Shown: piece by piece, positions 35,134 through 44,139 of the stretch
Numbering within the stretch: position 1 is the first letter of the stretch
Layout: the number at the start of each line of letters is the position of its first letter
NCBI GenBank assembly: GCA_003223115.1
Contig: QHXW01000483.1
Coordinates: 1-55,596 of the forward strand
Direction: 5' to 3'
DNA from: Acidobacteriota bacterium
Lineage (GTDB): Bacteria; Acidobacteriota; Terriglobia; Bryobacterales; Bryobacteraceae
DNA length: 55,596 nucleotides
Notes under the pieces: model-generated
Told to the model about the DNA's origin: nothing
Databases searched by the model: none
Seen by the model: only the letters and a program-made list of their open reading frames with translations
Program-made: the position numbers and the translations under genes

Positions 35134-36294
35134 TTAGCGCGGCGATTCGGCGGTTTCGGGTAGGAAATAGAAGGCCAGCGCCAGCACCAGGTACACCGCA
35201 ATCAATTGCACGCCTTCAAGCCAGTTGGATTCGCCATCTCCGGAGATCTGGCCGGTCACCGCGATGGCCAGAACAATGGCAATCACCTCCGCGGGCGTAA
35301 ACACGATATCCATGGGTCGCGGGCCAATGAAATAACTGGCCAGCACCAGAACCGGCGCGACAAACAGCGCAATCTGAATGCTGCTGCCCACGGCGATACC
35401 GACGCTCAGTTCCATACGGTCTAGAACCGCCGCGGTGATGGCGGTACTGTGCTCGGCCGCGTTGCCGATGATGGCGATGATTACGACGCCCACGAATAAG
35501 TCGCTCATCCCGAGCGCCCGAGCCGCGGCCTCCACCGAGCCCACCAGAATTTCGCTGATCCAGCCCAGCAGAATCGTTGCGACGGCCAGCACCCCGAGTG
35601 CGCGCGTCAACGACCAGCCGTGCGGGGCGGGCTCAACCGGACCTTTGACGGCTGGCCGAAACAAATGCTCATGCGTATAGAACGCAAAGAGCAGGCTCAA
35701 TCCGTAGGTGAGCAGCAGAATGATGGAAATTGCGATCGACAGCCCGGCATCGCCTTCATTCGAGCCCGGGTCTGCCAGGCGGTGATAGGCCGCCGGAATA
35801 ATCAGCGCCACCGCGGCCAGCGTCAGCATCATGGCGCGCACACGCGCGGCCGCGATATTAAACGTCTGCACCTTATGGCGCAGACCGCCCGCCAGCATGG
35901 AGCATCCCAACACCAGCAGAATGTTCCCAATGATGGAGCCGGTCAAGGAAGCCTTGGCTACCGCGCCTAGACCCTGCTTCAGCGCCACCAGCGCAATGAT
36001 CAGTTCCGAAGCGTTTCCGAAGGTGGCATTGAGAAATCCGCCGAGGCGCTCGCTAGTGCGGTCGGCAAGCTGTTCGGTTGCGCGGCCCAGCCAGCCGGCG
36101 AGAGGAATGATGGCCAGCGCGGCAGTCACGAAGATTGCAGTTTGCGCTTGCGGCTGAAGATACCGCAGGAGAACTGTTATGGCTACGAACGGCAGCAGCC
36201 AGTCGAGAGAGAATTTTATCTTTCCGCGGAAGGAGCGGACTCGGCGGACGCCGTGGCTCGCGACTCGTTCAACTCCTGGAGAGTTTTTCGCCAC
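35134..36294 (-). CDS. Calcium/proton antiporter (CaCA family)
   Basis: A 386-residue inner-membrane protein with about eleven hydrophobic spans. The two inverted alpha-repeats each hold the ion-binding motif: 'GNASELI' at residues 93-99 and 'GNAAEHSTA' at 277-285, with Glu97 and Glu281 as the cation ligands. This is the ChaA/CAX plan and it should export Ca2+ in exchange for H+. The GTG start at 36294 has GAGGA close upstream. That start lies inside the 3' end of the dead phospholipase-type gene, so the two were probably once translationally coupled. Confidence 0.9.
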   Translation of the reverse strand: MAKNSPGVERVASHGVRRVRSFRGKIKFSLDWLLPFVAITVLLRYLQPQAQTAIFVTAALAIIPLAGWLGRATEQLADRTSERLGGFLNATFGNASELIIALVALKQGLGAVAKASLTGSIIGNILLVLGCSMLAGGLRHKVQTFNIAAARVRAMMLTLAAVALIIPAAYHRLADPGSNEGDAGLSIAISIILLLTYGLSLLFAFYTHEHLFRPAVKGPVEPAPHGWSLTRALGVLAVATILLGWISEILVGSVEAAARALGMSDLFVGVVIIAIIGNAAEHSTAITAAVLDRMELSVGIAVGSSIQIALFVAPVLVLASYFIGPRPMDIVFTPAEVIAIVLAIAVTGQISGDGESNWLEGVQLIAVYLVLALAFYFLPETAESPR

Positions 36295-37499
36295 CTGTCC
36301 TCGTGTTTTTTCGGGTCAATGGGTCCATTCAGGTCCCTATAGTATGCGAGGATGTCGGCGCGAAGTTCCGTTGGTGTAGCTGTATACCCTTTTCCGGACA
36401 GTTTATCAAGCAGCTTCGCGTAGGTAGGTAGCGTCCGCCAGCGTGTATTGACGCGCGCGAGTTGTCCGGCCCACATCCAGATTCTCGTTTGACAGCGGCC
36501 GCGGCGTGGACGTTCGGACTTGCTGCATATACGCCCGGTAGTGGTCCAGCGTGGAGTTGAAACTGGCCATGAACATCCGTTCGGTTTCCGGAGTCGCTGG
36601 CTTGAATCCCGGACCTTTGAATGGCCCGACTTTGGGAACGATTCGAAATACGACCGCCAGGAATCTGGCAAAAAATCCCGGGCCCTTCCACTCACTCCCC
36701 CACTCTTTTTGATAACTCGCACGAGAAAGATTGTAGACGAACTTGGCGCGAGTTGTGCCGGGCGTCAGCTTGACGATCTCGTCTTTCTTGGCCGCCCAAG
36801 CGGCCTTGGTCATTTCTGGGATAACTGTGCTCACGGTGTGGCGGTATAGGTACCTATGGCCATGTCAACGCTGACGAAAACATCCTCCAGCTTGAGCCCG
36901 TAGGTGTCTTCGAAGGCCTGCTCCAGCACCGGTTTTGAGACCTTAAAGCCGATGAAATCGTGATACGCTTGGGACGCGCAACGCCCGTTGGCCACCTGCA
37001 CCACGTCAAATCCGAATTCCGTTTTCAGGTGAGACCCGGAGTCTTCAGCGTACGTCACCTCTGGCCCATATTTCGTGCGCAGCTTGGGGTAGAGCATGGC
37101 CACCGCCTTATTCACCGCGATGGGATGCCCGCTGTTGTCGGCCGCGTAATGAGCGAGCGCACCAATTGCGAAAGCCAGTTCGTTGACGTCTTATGCCTCG
37201 CGAAGCAGCGCCTCCTCGAAATCACCACTTCGGACATAGTGCTCAAGATCACTGAAAAACTTGCTGCCGAACGGATAGTACCCCATGTCCTGCATGATGG
37301 TTCCGCCGTAGGCCTGCAGCATCGATCAGTTGTTCGGGTGTTGTTTCCGGAAAGCGCTGGAACAGCAGAGGCTTGACGGATTGATCCGATGCCGAATCAA
37401 TAATGGCTTCGTGAGTTAGTACCGGTAGGCCTCAAGCTGGGTGACCCCGCTGCCGATCAGAAGTGCGGAAATGATCCAAAAATCACGAACGCGTTCCAC
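36216..37499 (-). pseudogene. Heavily broken zinc-dependent phospholipase C-like gene
   Basis: Pieces in shifting frames on the minus strand form one secreted protein. The order is a hydrophobic start from GTG 37499 ('FWIISALLIGSGV'), 'LTHEAIIDSA', 'VKPLLFQRFPETTPEQLIDA', a shift to 'AYGGTIMQDMGYYPFGSKFF', a TAA near 37190, 'DVNELAFAIGALAHYAADNS', 'GFDVVQVANGRCASQAYHDF', a shift to 'VSTVIPEMTKAAWAAKKDEI', and a final shift near 36450 to 'RWRTLPTYAKLLDKLSGKGY'. The 'LTHEAIID', 'DMGYYPFG' and 'AHYAADNSGHP' motifs belong to the zinc-dependent phospholipase C/S1-P1-like fold. There are at least five lesions. Confidence 0.8.
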
Positions 37500-37583
37500 G
37501 GTCTCACTAGAGCAAGCGGGCATCCAAAGCCGGGTTGGTGGTAGTGAAGATTTGTACAATCGGGGAGAGCGTCGCCGCCGCGG

Positions 37584-38627
37584 TTATTCCGCCAGGAAGC
37601 GCGCTACGGCGTCGTTAATTTTCGGACCGTCACACTCGAGCACCAGGTGGCCGCAATCGCCGTCAGACTCCAGTTTGGGAGCCTGCAATAAGCGCGCGAA
37701 CTCGAGCGCCGGCTGGGGATTCACCATGTGGTCCCGCAATCCGATGACGATAACGGTCTTGGCCTTGACGGCCTGCGCAGCGCGTTTCACGTCTCCACCG
37801 AATTCGCGCGATACATCGTGCATCATCATGGCTTCGAGCTGTCGCACCCAGTTGTTGGTGTCGAAGCCGCGCATGGTTTCGCGCTCTGTCGAGTCCAGAA
37901 ACTTGGGGAAATCTTTTGGATCAGTCTGGCGCACGCGATAAGACGGAGTTTGAAGCGCCAACGCATGGATGTCGGCGACCGTGCGCATGCCGGCTTCGGG
38001 CGGCGCGGTGTAATCACCATCCTTCCAGTCACGGTCAGCTTTGATGGCGTGTGTCTCGGCTTCCCACAGCAGCAAATCGTACGCCGTCAGTTTGGGCGTG
38101 CCGACGATGGGGATGGCTTTGGCCATGAAATCGGGATACGCAACCATCCATTCGAACGTCTGCATGCCGCCCATCGAAATCCCCATCACTGCCCGGACGT
38201 GTGAGAGGTGCAGAATGCGCGTGGCCAACTCGCGCTCGGCATTCACCATGTCGCGGATGGTGAAGCGAGGAAATTTCATGCGGGGCTGCAGCTTGCTGTT
38301 GGAAGGCGAGGAGGAAACGCCATCGCCCAGGGCATCGATCGCCACGACGAAATACTTCGATGAGTTCACCAGCTTGCCCGGTCCGATGAGGGCCACCAGA
38401 TCTTTGGTGGTGCCGGTAAACCAGGTGGGAAACAGCACGGCGTTCGACTTTTCAGCGTTTAGCGCGCCGAAAGTGCGATAGCCCAACCGGCAATCGCGGA
38501 TGGTTTCACCGCTCTGTAGGCGAAAACCGCCCAGTTCAGCGAACTTCAACTGCTGTGCCAGAGCCGGAATTACCAGCATCAGAGCGAGAACGGGTAAAAA
38601 GGTGAACCGGAGCGGGGCTTTCTTCAC
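37584..38627 (-). CDS. Secreted MetX-like alpha/beta hydrolase
   Basis: 347 residues with a signal peptide (LPVLALMLVIPALAQ), then an alpha/beta hydrolase related to homoserine O-acetyltransferase. 'CRLGYRTFGALN' is the family start and 'NAVLFPTWFTGT' the oxyanion region. The nucleophile Ser151 is in 'GISMGGMQ', the acid in 'VIGLRDHMVNP' and the His in 'GDCGHLVLEC'. The export signal makes methionine synthesis unlikely; a hydrolase or acyltransferase role outside the cytoplasm fits better. It is divergent from the hisC gene with 70 bases between the starts. Confidence 0.82.
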   Translation of the reverse strand: MKKAPLRFTFLPVLALMLVIPALAQQLKFAELGGFRLQSGETIRDCRLGYRTFGALNAEKSNAVLFPTWFTGTTKDLVALIGPGKLVNSSKYFVVAIDALGDGVSSSPSNSKLQPRMKFPRFTIRDMVNAERELATRILHLSHVRAVMGISMGGMQTFEWMVAYPDFMAKAIPIVGTPKLTAYDLLLWEAETHAIKADRDWKDGDYTAPPEAGMRTVADIHALALQTPSYRVRQTDPKDFPKFLDSTERETMRGFDTNNWVRQLEAMMMHDVSREFGGDVKRAAQAVKAKTVIVIGLRDHMVNPQPALEFARLLQAPKLESDGDCGHLVLECDGPKINDAVARFLAE

Positions 38628-38697
38628 GTTTTCAGCTTTCCAGACAACTCAGCCGCCGTCAATAGCGACGGTTTACCATGTAATTAGAGGATTCGCG

Positions 38698-39795
38698 TTG
38701 CCTTTGGTTCCCCCATACATCGCTTCGCTGAGGCCCTACGAGGCCGGGCGCAGCGCCGAAGAGATTGAGCGTGAGTACGGCATCAAGCGCGCCATCAAGC
38801 TGGCTTCAAACGAGAATCCGCTGGGCCCTTCGCCACGCGCGCTAGAGGCCATGGGCGCGGCTTACTCCAACCTGCACCGGTACCCGAACGGGGGACTCGA
38901 TTTGCGGAAAATGCTGGCGGACAAGTATGACCTCAAAGTGGAAAATGTCATCGCGGGCAGCGGCTCGGAAGGCATCATGTCCAACATCATTCGTGCGTTT
39001 CTGTGCGATGAGGACGAGGTGCTCACCACCGAAGCGGCATTCATCGGTTTTCAAGTGCTCGCCAAATCGCGCGGTGTGAAGTATCGCACCGTTCCATATC
39101 AAGATTGGCACTACGATCTGGAGGGCCTCGCCCGCGCCATTAACGAGAACACCAAGATCATTTATCTGGCGAACCCGAACAATCCAACCGGAACGATCTT
39201 CACCAGGCACGAGTTCGATGAATTTTACCGGCACGTGCCGGAACGCGTGCTGATCATTCTGGACGAAGCTTATTTTGATTACGCCAAAGACAACCCGCGC
39301 TATCCGGACTCGATGCACTACCGTTACGACAATGTCATCACGCTGCGGACGTTCTCGAAAATCTACGGCCTGGCGGGCGTGCGGATCGGATACGGCTTCG
39401 CGCACGAAGTGCTGATCGCGAACCTGCTCAAAGTGAAGCTGCCGTTCGAACCCAGCACGCTGGCACAGGCGGCGGGGATTGGCGCGCTGGCCGATAAGGA
39501 ATTTCTTCACCGGTCTCTCGAGCTGAACGCGCGCGGTTTGCGGTTTCTGACCAGTTCTTTGCGCGAGATGGGATTGACCGTGGTTCCCTCGGAAGCCAAC
39601 TTCGTCATGCTGGTGTTTCAGGACGCGGATCAAGTGTCGCGTATCGTAGAGGAGTTATTAACGCTGGGAATCATCGTGCGACCGCTCAAGGCTTTTGGCC
39701 TTCCGCATTGCTTACGGGTTTCGACCGGCACCGATGAAGACAACCAGCAATGCGTCTCGGCCATGCAGAAGGCGCTCATGGCAGTGAGGGTTTGA
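38698..39795 (+). CDS. hisC: HisC-type aminotransferase, possibly acting on tyrosine
   Basis: A 365-residue PLP-dependent class I/II aminotransferase from TTG 38698, placed by AGAGGA at 38685-38690. Motifs are 'KLASNENPLGPSP', 'YPNGGLDLRKMLADKY', 'ANPNNPTGTIF', 'LDEAYFDY' and the PLP-lysine site 'TFSKIYGLAGVRIGYG'. By sequence it is histidinol-phosphate aminotransferase. Its position, however, is 9 bases before 4-hydroxyphenylpyruvate dioxygenase, and no other his genes are near. HisC enzymes often also accept tyrosine and phenylalanine, so here it probably supplies 4-hydroxyphenylpyruvate. That reassignment is inference from context. Confidence 0.85.
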   Translation: MPLVPPYIASLRPYEAGRSAEEIEREYGIKRAIKLASNENPLGPSPRALEAMGAAYSNLHRYPNGGLDLRKMLADKYDLKVENVIAGSGSEGIMSNIIRAFLCDEDEVLTTEAAFIGFQVLAKSRGVKYRTVPYQDWHYDLEGLARAINENTKIIYLANPNNPTGTIFTRHEFDEFYRHVPERVLIILDEAYFDYAKDNPRYPDSMHYRYDNVITLRTFSKIYGLAGVRIGYGFAHEVLIANLLKVKLPFEPSTLAQAAGIGALADKEFLHRSLELNARGLRFLTSSLREMGLTVVPSEANFVMLVFQDADQVSRIVEELLTLGIIVRPLKAFGLPHCLRVSTGTDEDNQQCVSAMQKALMAVRV

Positions 39796-39804
39796 GGAGT
39801 CGTT

Positions 39805-40932
39805 ATGCAGCAACTTGTGGAACAGGCCGCGCCCCCGGGTGCGGATTTTCTTCCGTTGAACGGGACTGATTACGTTGAATTTTATGTCGGCAACGCGCGG
39901 CAGGCCGCATATTTTTATCGGGCGGCGTTTGGGATGAGCCTGGTGGCTTACAGCGGCCCCGAAACCGGCGTCCGCGGACGCGCATCCTACGTTGTCCAGC
40001 AGAATAAGATTCGCTTCGTGTTGACCACGCCGCTCGTTAGTGAGGGCCCTATCGCCCAGCACGTCCAGCGGCACGGGGACGGCGTGCGTGACATCGCGCT
40101 TTGGGTGGATGACGCCGAATCGGCCTATCGCGAGACTACGCGGCGCGGCGGCAAGGGTGTGCGCGCTCCCGAAACACTGCGCGACGAGAATGGCGAGGTG
40201 CGGATTTCGGCGATCGCCATCTATGGCGATACCATCCACTCGTTTATCGAGCGGCGGAATTATTGCGGCGTATTCATGCCGGGATTCAAAGCTGTCGAAC
40301 AACCGGATCACGTCGCGCGGCCGGTGGGCCTGAAGCACATCGATCACGTCGTGGGCAACGTGGGTTGGGGCGAGATGAACAAATGGGTGGAGTTCTATCA
40401 GAACGTCATGGGCTTCCGGCTTTACCAGCACTTCGACGATAAGGACATCAGCACGGACTACTCGGCGCTTATGTCCAAGGTGATGGCGAACGGCAACGAC
40501 CGCGTGAAGTTTCCCATCAACGAACCGGCCGAGGGCAAGAAGAAATCACAGATCGAAGAATATCTCGAGTACTATAAAGGTCCCGGCGCGCAGCACATCG
40601 CCATGGCTACGGACAACATCGTGGATACAGTCGGACGGTTGCGCGATCAAGGTGTAGAATTTCTGCGCGTGCCGGTTACCTATTATCAGGAGCTCGAGCG
40701 CCGCGTAGAGAAGATCGATGAACCCATCGGCAAGCTCGAAGAGCTGGGCATTCTGGTGGATCGGGACGACGAAGGCTACATGCTCCAGATCTTCACGCGC
40801 CCGGTGGAAGACCGGCCAACGCTGTTCTTCGAGGTGATCCAGCGCAAAGGCAGCCGCAGCTTTGGCAAGGGCAATTTCAAGGCGCTATTTGAGGCTATCG
40901 AGCGAGAGCAGGCCTCGCGCGGTAACCTGTAA
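39805..40932 (+). CDS. hpd: 4-Hydroxyphenylpyruvate dioxygenase
   Basis: A 375-residue cytosolic Fe(II) enzyme that converts 4-hydroxyphenylpyruvate to homogentisate. It has two vicinal-oxygen-chelate halves. The catalytic C-terminal half holds the 2-His-1-Glu site: 'LKHIDHVVGNV', 'GAQHIAMATDNIV' and 'TLFFEVIQRKG'. The C-terminal gate 'GSRSFGKGNFKALFEAIEREQ' closes the active site. Length and order match the family. GAGG precedes the ATG. It is 9 bases after the aminotransferase gene and 3 bases before the FAH-family gene, so the three form one operon. Confidence 0.95.
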   Translation: MQQLVEQAAPPGADFLPLNGTDYVEFYVGNARQAAYFYRAAFGMSLVAYSGPETGVRGRASYVVQQNKIRFVLTTPLVSEGPIAQHVQRHGDGVRDIALWVDDAESAYRETTRRGGKGVRAPETLRDENGEVRISAIAIYGDTIHSFIERRNYCGVFMPGFKAVEQPDHVARPVGLKHIDHVVGNVGWGEMNKWVEFYQNVMGFRLYQHFDDKDISTDYSALMSKVMANGNDRVKFPINEPAEGKKKSQIEEYLEYYKGPGAQHIAMATDNIVDTVGRLRDQGVEFLRVPVTYYQELERRVEKIDEPIGKLEELGILVDRDDEGYMLQIFTRPVEDRPTLFFEVIQRKGSRSFGKGNFKALFEAIEREQASRGNL

Positions 40933-40935
40933 CGG

Positions 40936-41907
40936 TTGAAACTTTGCACTTTCGAAATTCGCACGCACCTGGGCCGGCACCACCGCCTGGGAGCGGTGCT
41001 TCCTTCAGGCATCCTCGATTTGAACTTCGCTTGCGCCGCCCGGCTGGCGCTCACGGGTGAATCGCTCCCCAAGAAACTGGCCGATGTCCTGGTGTCCGAT
41101 AGCATGCGCGAATTTCTCGAGGGTGAGGCGCGCGCCATGGCCGCCGCCGAAGAAACCATCCGCTTTGCAGAACAATCGGGCGCACGACGCGGTCCCAATG
41201 ACGAAACGCTCATCCACGCACCGGACGAAGTCAAGCTGCTGGCGCCGCTGCCGAATCCGGCCTCGCTCCGTGATTTCTACGCATTTGAAGCCCACGTGAA
41301 AAAAGGTTTCGAAAAACGTGGCGAGCAGATGCCCGAAGAGTGGTACCAGATTCCGGTGTATTACAAGGGTGGACATCACAACATCATCGGTACGGATGAA
41401 GATGTGCCGTGGCCCTCCTTCACGGAAAAATTCGATTATGAGCTGGAGCTTGCCGCGATCATCGGACGAAAGGGCCGCAACATCCCGGCCGATCGCGCAC
41501 GCGATTACATCGCCGGCTACACGGTCATGAACGATTTCAGCGCGCGCGACATCCAGCGTAAGGAGATGCGCGTGCGGCTTGGCCCGGCCAAGGGCAAGGA
41601 CTGGTGCACCGCTCTTGGACCGTACTTAGTGACGCCAGATCAGGTCGGCGATCCCTATAACCTGCGCATGACAGCGCGCATCAACGGCGAACAGTGGTCG
41701 GAGGGCAACTCCGGCAGCATCTACTGGAAATTCGAACAGATGATCGAGTTCCTCTCGAAAGATGACACCATTTATCCTGGCGACGTGATCGGCTCAGGCA
41801 CCGTAGGCACCGGCTGCGGCTTGGAACTGGATCGCTGGGTCAAGCGCGGCGACGTGATGGAGCTGGAAATCGAAAAAATCGGGGTCCTGCGCAACCGCGT
41901 GGTCTAA
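40936..41907 (+). CDS. Fumarylacetoacetate hydrolase-family protein
   Basis: 323 residues from TTG 40936, three bases after the HPD stop. The C-terminal FAH fold has 'FDYELELAAIIGRKGRNI' with the metal-binding Glu pair, 'GYTVMNDFSARDIQ', and 'GDVIGSGTVGTGCGLEL'. The N-terminal part is shorter than in animal-type FAH (about 420 residues), as is usual for bacterial members. In this operon it should split fumarylacetoacetate, or directly maleylacetoacetate, into fumarate (or maleate) and acetoacetate. A broader acylpyruvase activity cannot be excluded on sequence alone. Confidence 0.87.
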   Translation: MKLCTFEIRTHLGRHHRLGAVLPSGILDLNFACAARLALTGESLPKKLADVLVSDSMREFLEGEARAMAAAEETIRFAEQSGARRGPNDETLIHAPDEVKLLAPLPNPASLRDFYAFEAHVKKGFEKRGEQMPEEWYQIPVYYKGGHHNIIGTDEDVPWPSFTEKFDYELELAAIIGRKGRNIPADRARDYIAGYTVMNDFSARDIQRKEMRVRLGPAKGKDWCTALGPYLVTPDQVGDPYNLRMTARINGEQWSEGNSGSIYWKFEQMIEFLSKDDTIYPGDVIGSGTVGTGCGLELDRWVKRGDVMELEIEKIGVLRNRVV

Positions 41908-41912
41908 AGCTT

Positions 41913-42836
41913 TCACAAGGCGCGATGAAGGAAACTTTTTAGGTCCCGCTCATTCACTTCGGGTTCACCCGGCGCGACATTATTGAGCTTGCCCTCGCGC
42001 ATCCAGCGCTCCAGTTGGTCGGCCAGGCTGAACAGGTGGGCGAACGAATCCACGATGAACAGCAGCGGCTGGTAGTGGTCGATCTCGAACCCCTGGTTAA
42101 TGGCCCACTCGATCTGGATCGGGTAACGCTGGACTTCAGGCGAGTCGATGGCGTGCTCGATCTCACCGCAAGAGCTGAGTAACCCGCTGCCATAAACGCG
42201 CAAGCCATTGTTCGCCCGCATCAGACCGAACTCCACCGTAAACCAGAAAAATCTGGCCATGGCCTTGATGATGCTGGTGAGCCGCCTCACCTGCTCGGCT
42301 TCATCGCGTATCCCTGCGATCATTTCCGCCGCTGTGTGCGCGCACTCTCCAAAGCGCACCAGTGTCTCGGCGAAGGCTTTGTCGGTGTGCATGGGGACAT
42401 GCCCCGCGACGTCATGGAAAATGTCAGGCTCGGGCAAATAGTCCAGTTTGTTTGAGGGCCGTATGGTGATGGTGGTGGGAAAAGTACGGTTGCGCAGGCA
42501 ATCGAAAAACAAGAATGACGGAATATATCCGCTCACCGGACGCGCTTGAAAACCAGTCAGCGGCTTCAGAAATTTGTTCACGTCCTCCAGTTTCGGCACC
42601 TGCAGGGGATCGAGGCAGAGCGAGTGGATGCCCTTCAGAAAATGCGGATTCGCGTAGCGATCCCAACGCGGCTCCATGCGCGCGAAAAGACGCCTCCAGG
42701 CTTCGTGATTTTCGTCGGAATAGAGTTCGTACGGCTGGCGGATGTAGATCTCGCCTTTTTGCTGCGCCTCGTCGATGAACGGCGCGCGGTTGGTGGTCAG
42801 CCCCGGAGGCTCGACAATTGCGGTCTGTCGAGACAT
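41913..42836 (-). CDS. phhA: Phenylalanine 4-hydroxylase
   Basis: A 307-residue pterin- and iron-dependent hydroxylase that makes tyrosine from phenylalanine. Iron ligands are His141 and His146 in 'FHDVAGHVP' and Glu202 in 'FWFTVEFGL'. 'GYIPSFLFFDCLRNRTFP' and 'YLPEPDIFHD' are family motifs. The size fits bacterial enzymes, with no regulatory ACT domain. The ATG at 42836 was taken; a TTG two codons earlier is possible. No phhB (pterin carbinolamine dehydratase) is visible in the window. It converges with the FAH-family gene and diverges from hmgA across an 89-base region containing a perfect palindrome. Confidence 0.95.
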   Translation of the reverse strand: MSRQTAIVEPPGLTTNRAPFIDEAQQKGEIYIRQPYELYSDENHEAWRRLFARMEPRWDRYANPHFLKGIHSLCLDPLQVPKLEDVNKFLKPLTGFQARPVSGYIPSFLFFDCLRNRTFPTTITIRPSNKLDYLPEPDIFHDVAGHVPMHTDKAFAETLVRFGECAHTAAEMIAGIRDEAEQVRRLTSIIKAMARFFWFTVEFGLMRANNGLRVYGSGLLSSCGEIEHAIDSPEVQRYPIQIEWAINQGFEIDHYQPLLFIVDSFAHLFSLADQLERWMREGKLNNVAPGEPEVNERDLKSFLHRAL

Positions 42837-42863
42837 ACTCAAAACACCCTGATTTCATGTTAG

Positions 42864-42881
42864 CACCACAATATTGTGGTG
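42864..42881. promoter_or_regulatory. Perfect 18-bp palindrome between phhA and hmgA, candidate operator
   Basis: The sequence caccacaatattgtggtg is fully self-complementary (two 9-base arms with no spacer). It lies in the 89-base gap between the divergent phhA and hmgA genes, 27 bases from the phhA ATG and 44 bases from the hmgA ATG, where a bound dimer could block both promoters. The size suits a MarR- or TetR-type dimer. It does not match the TyrR/PhhR box. No regulator gene is adjacent. Confidence 0.65.
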
Positions 42882-42925
42882 TCTACTGCTTCCGGCTATT
42901 CTTAAGGTAAGGGAGGAGATGAGGC

Positions 42926-44038
42926 ATGTATCCCTTAAAAAAGGGCGTGGTCGCCAACCAGGCGCATGTAGGCCTGCCAGCCGGCACTTACGAAGAGGAG
43001 CACGGGCGCAAAGGTTTTTACGGCAAGTCCGCGCACTTGTATCACACGCATCCGCCCACGGGCTGGATTCGTTTTGAGGGCAAGCTGCGCCCGCACTGTT
43101 TCGACTTAAATCAACTCGCGCCCACGGATCAGCGTGATCCGGACGGCGCGCCCGTGGCATTCCTGGGCAATGACGACGTGGCGCTCTTTGTTTCGAGGCG
43201 CTCCGAGCCCATGCCGTTCTACTACCGCAATGCCGATGGCGACGAGCTGATATTCGTGCATCGCGGCGAAGGTACCCTCGAGACCGACTTCGGTCCCATG
43301 GATTTCGAAAAGGGCGACTACATCAACATTCCGCGCGCGGTGACTTATCGCTTGCTGCCGCGCAGCCGCGACAATTTCTTCCTGATCGTGCAGTCGAAGA
43401 GTGAATTCAACCAGCCGGAGAAAGGCCTGCTGGGCCAGCACGCGCTCTACGATCCGGCAATCATCAAAACTCCCGAGCCCGCGCCCATGCCGGATGAAGG
43501 CCGCGCTGAATGGGAAGTCCGCATCAAGGCGGACGACGAATTTTCGAAGGTCTTCTACCCGTTCAATCCCATCGACGTGGTGGGCTGGAAGGGCGATCTG
43601 ACGGTGTGGAAAATCAGTATTCGCGACATACGGCCGGTGATGAGCCATCGGGCGCATCTGCCGCCCAGCGCGCATACCAGCTTCATCACTAATGGCGCTG
43701 TGGTCTGCAGTTTTGTGCCGCGGCCGCTCGAGCAGGATGAGCAGGCTGTGCGCGTGCCGTTCTTCCACCGCAACACGGACTACGACGAGTTCATCTTCTA
43801 CCACGACGGCGATTTTTTCAGTAAAGACAACATACGGCCTGGCTCGGCCACCCTGCATCCGCGCGGTATTCATCACGGACCGCACCCGAAAGCCCTGGCC
43901 AATCAGTCGAAGAAAACCCACACGGACGAGTATGCGGTGATGCTCGATGGCCTGAATCCCATCCACGTGCTGCCGGCCGGCGAAACGGTAGAGTGGAAAG
44001 AATACTGGGCGAGTTGGATGGAGAAAGCCGCCAAGTAG
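42926..44038 (+). CDS. hmgA: Homogentisate 1,2-dioxygenase
   Basis: A 370-residue cytosolic Fe(II) dioxygenase that opens homogentisate to maleylacetoacetate. It has a cupin-type fold: the N-terminal cupin shows 'DELIFVHRGEGTLETDFG' and 'KGDYINIPRAVTYRL'. The C-terminal part shows 'RNTDYDEFIFYHDGDF', 'HPRGIHHGPHP' (iron His ligands) and 'DEYAVMLDGLNPIHVLP'. The protein is shorter than the animal enzyme (about 445) but fits the bacterial/acidobacterial form. A strong purine ribosome site (GGGAGGAG) lies about ten bases before the ATG. Transcription is divergent from phhA. Confidence 0.92.
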   Translation: MYPLKKGVVANQAHVGLPAGTYEEEHGRKGFYGKSAHLYHTHPPTGWIRFEGKLRPHCFDLNQLAPTDQRDPDGAPVAFLGNDDVALFVSRRSEPMPFYYRNADGDELIFVHRGEGTLETDFGPMDFEKGDYINIPRAVTYRLLPRSRDNFFLIVQSKSEFNQPEKGLLGQHALYDPAIIKTPEPAPMPDEGRAEWEVRIKADDEFSKVFYPFNPIDVVGWKGDLTVWKISIRDIRPVMSHRAHLPPSAHTSFITNGAVVCSFVPRPLEQDEQAVRVPFFHRNTDYDEFIFYHDGDFFSKDNIRPGSATLHPRGIHHGPHPKALANQSKKTHTDEYAVMLDGLNPIHVLPAGETVEWKEYWASWMEKAAK

Positions 44039-44139
44039 AATAGGCATTCCTGCCTGCGCACTGGTATTGAGGGGCGAGTGGCGATTGCGAGAGACCTGGG
44101 GATTTCTGCCGCCCGTGACTGGCGTTTGATCAATCGCAC

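Noticed and set aside
43106-44047. 313-residue open frame antisense to hmgA
   Set aside because: Homogentisate dioxygenase motifs cover the whole plus-strand gene, and the antisense frame lacks start signals.
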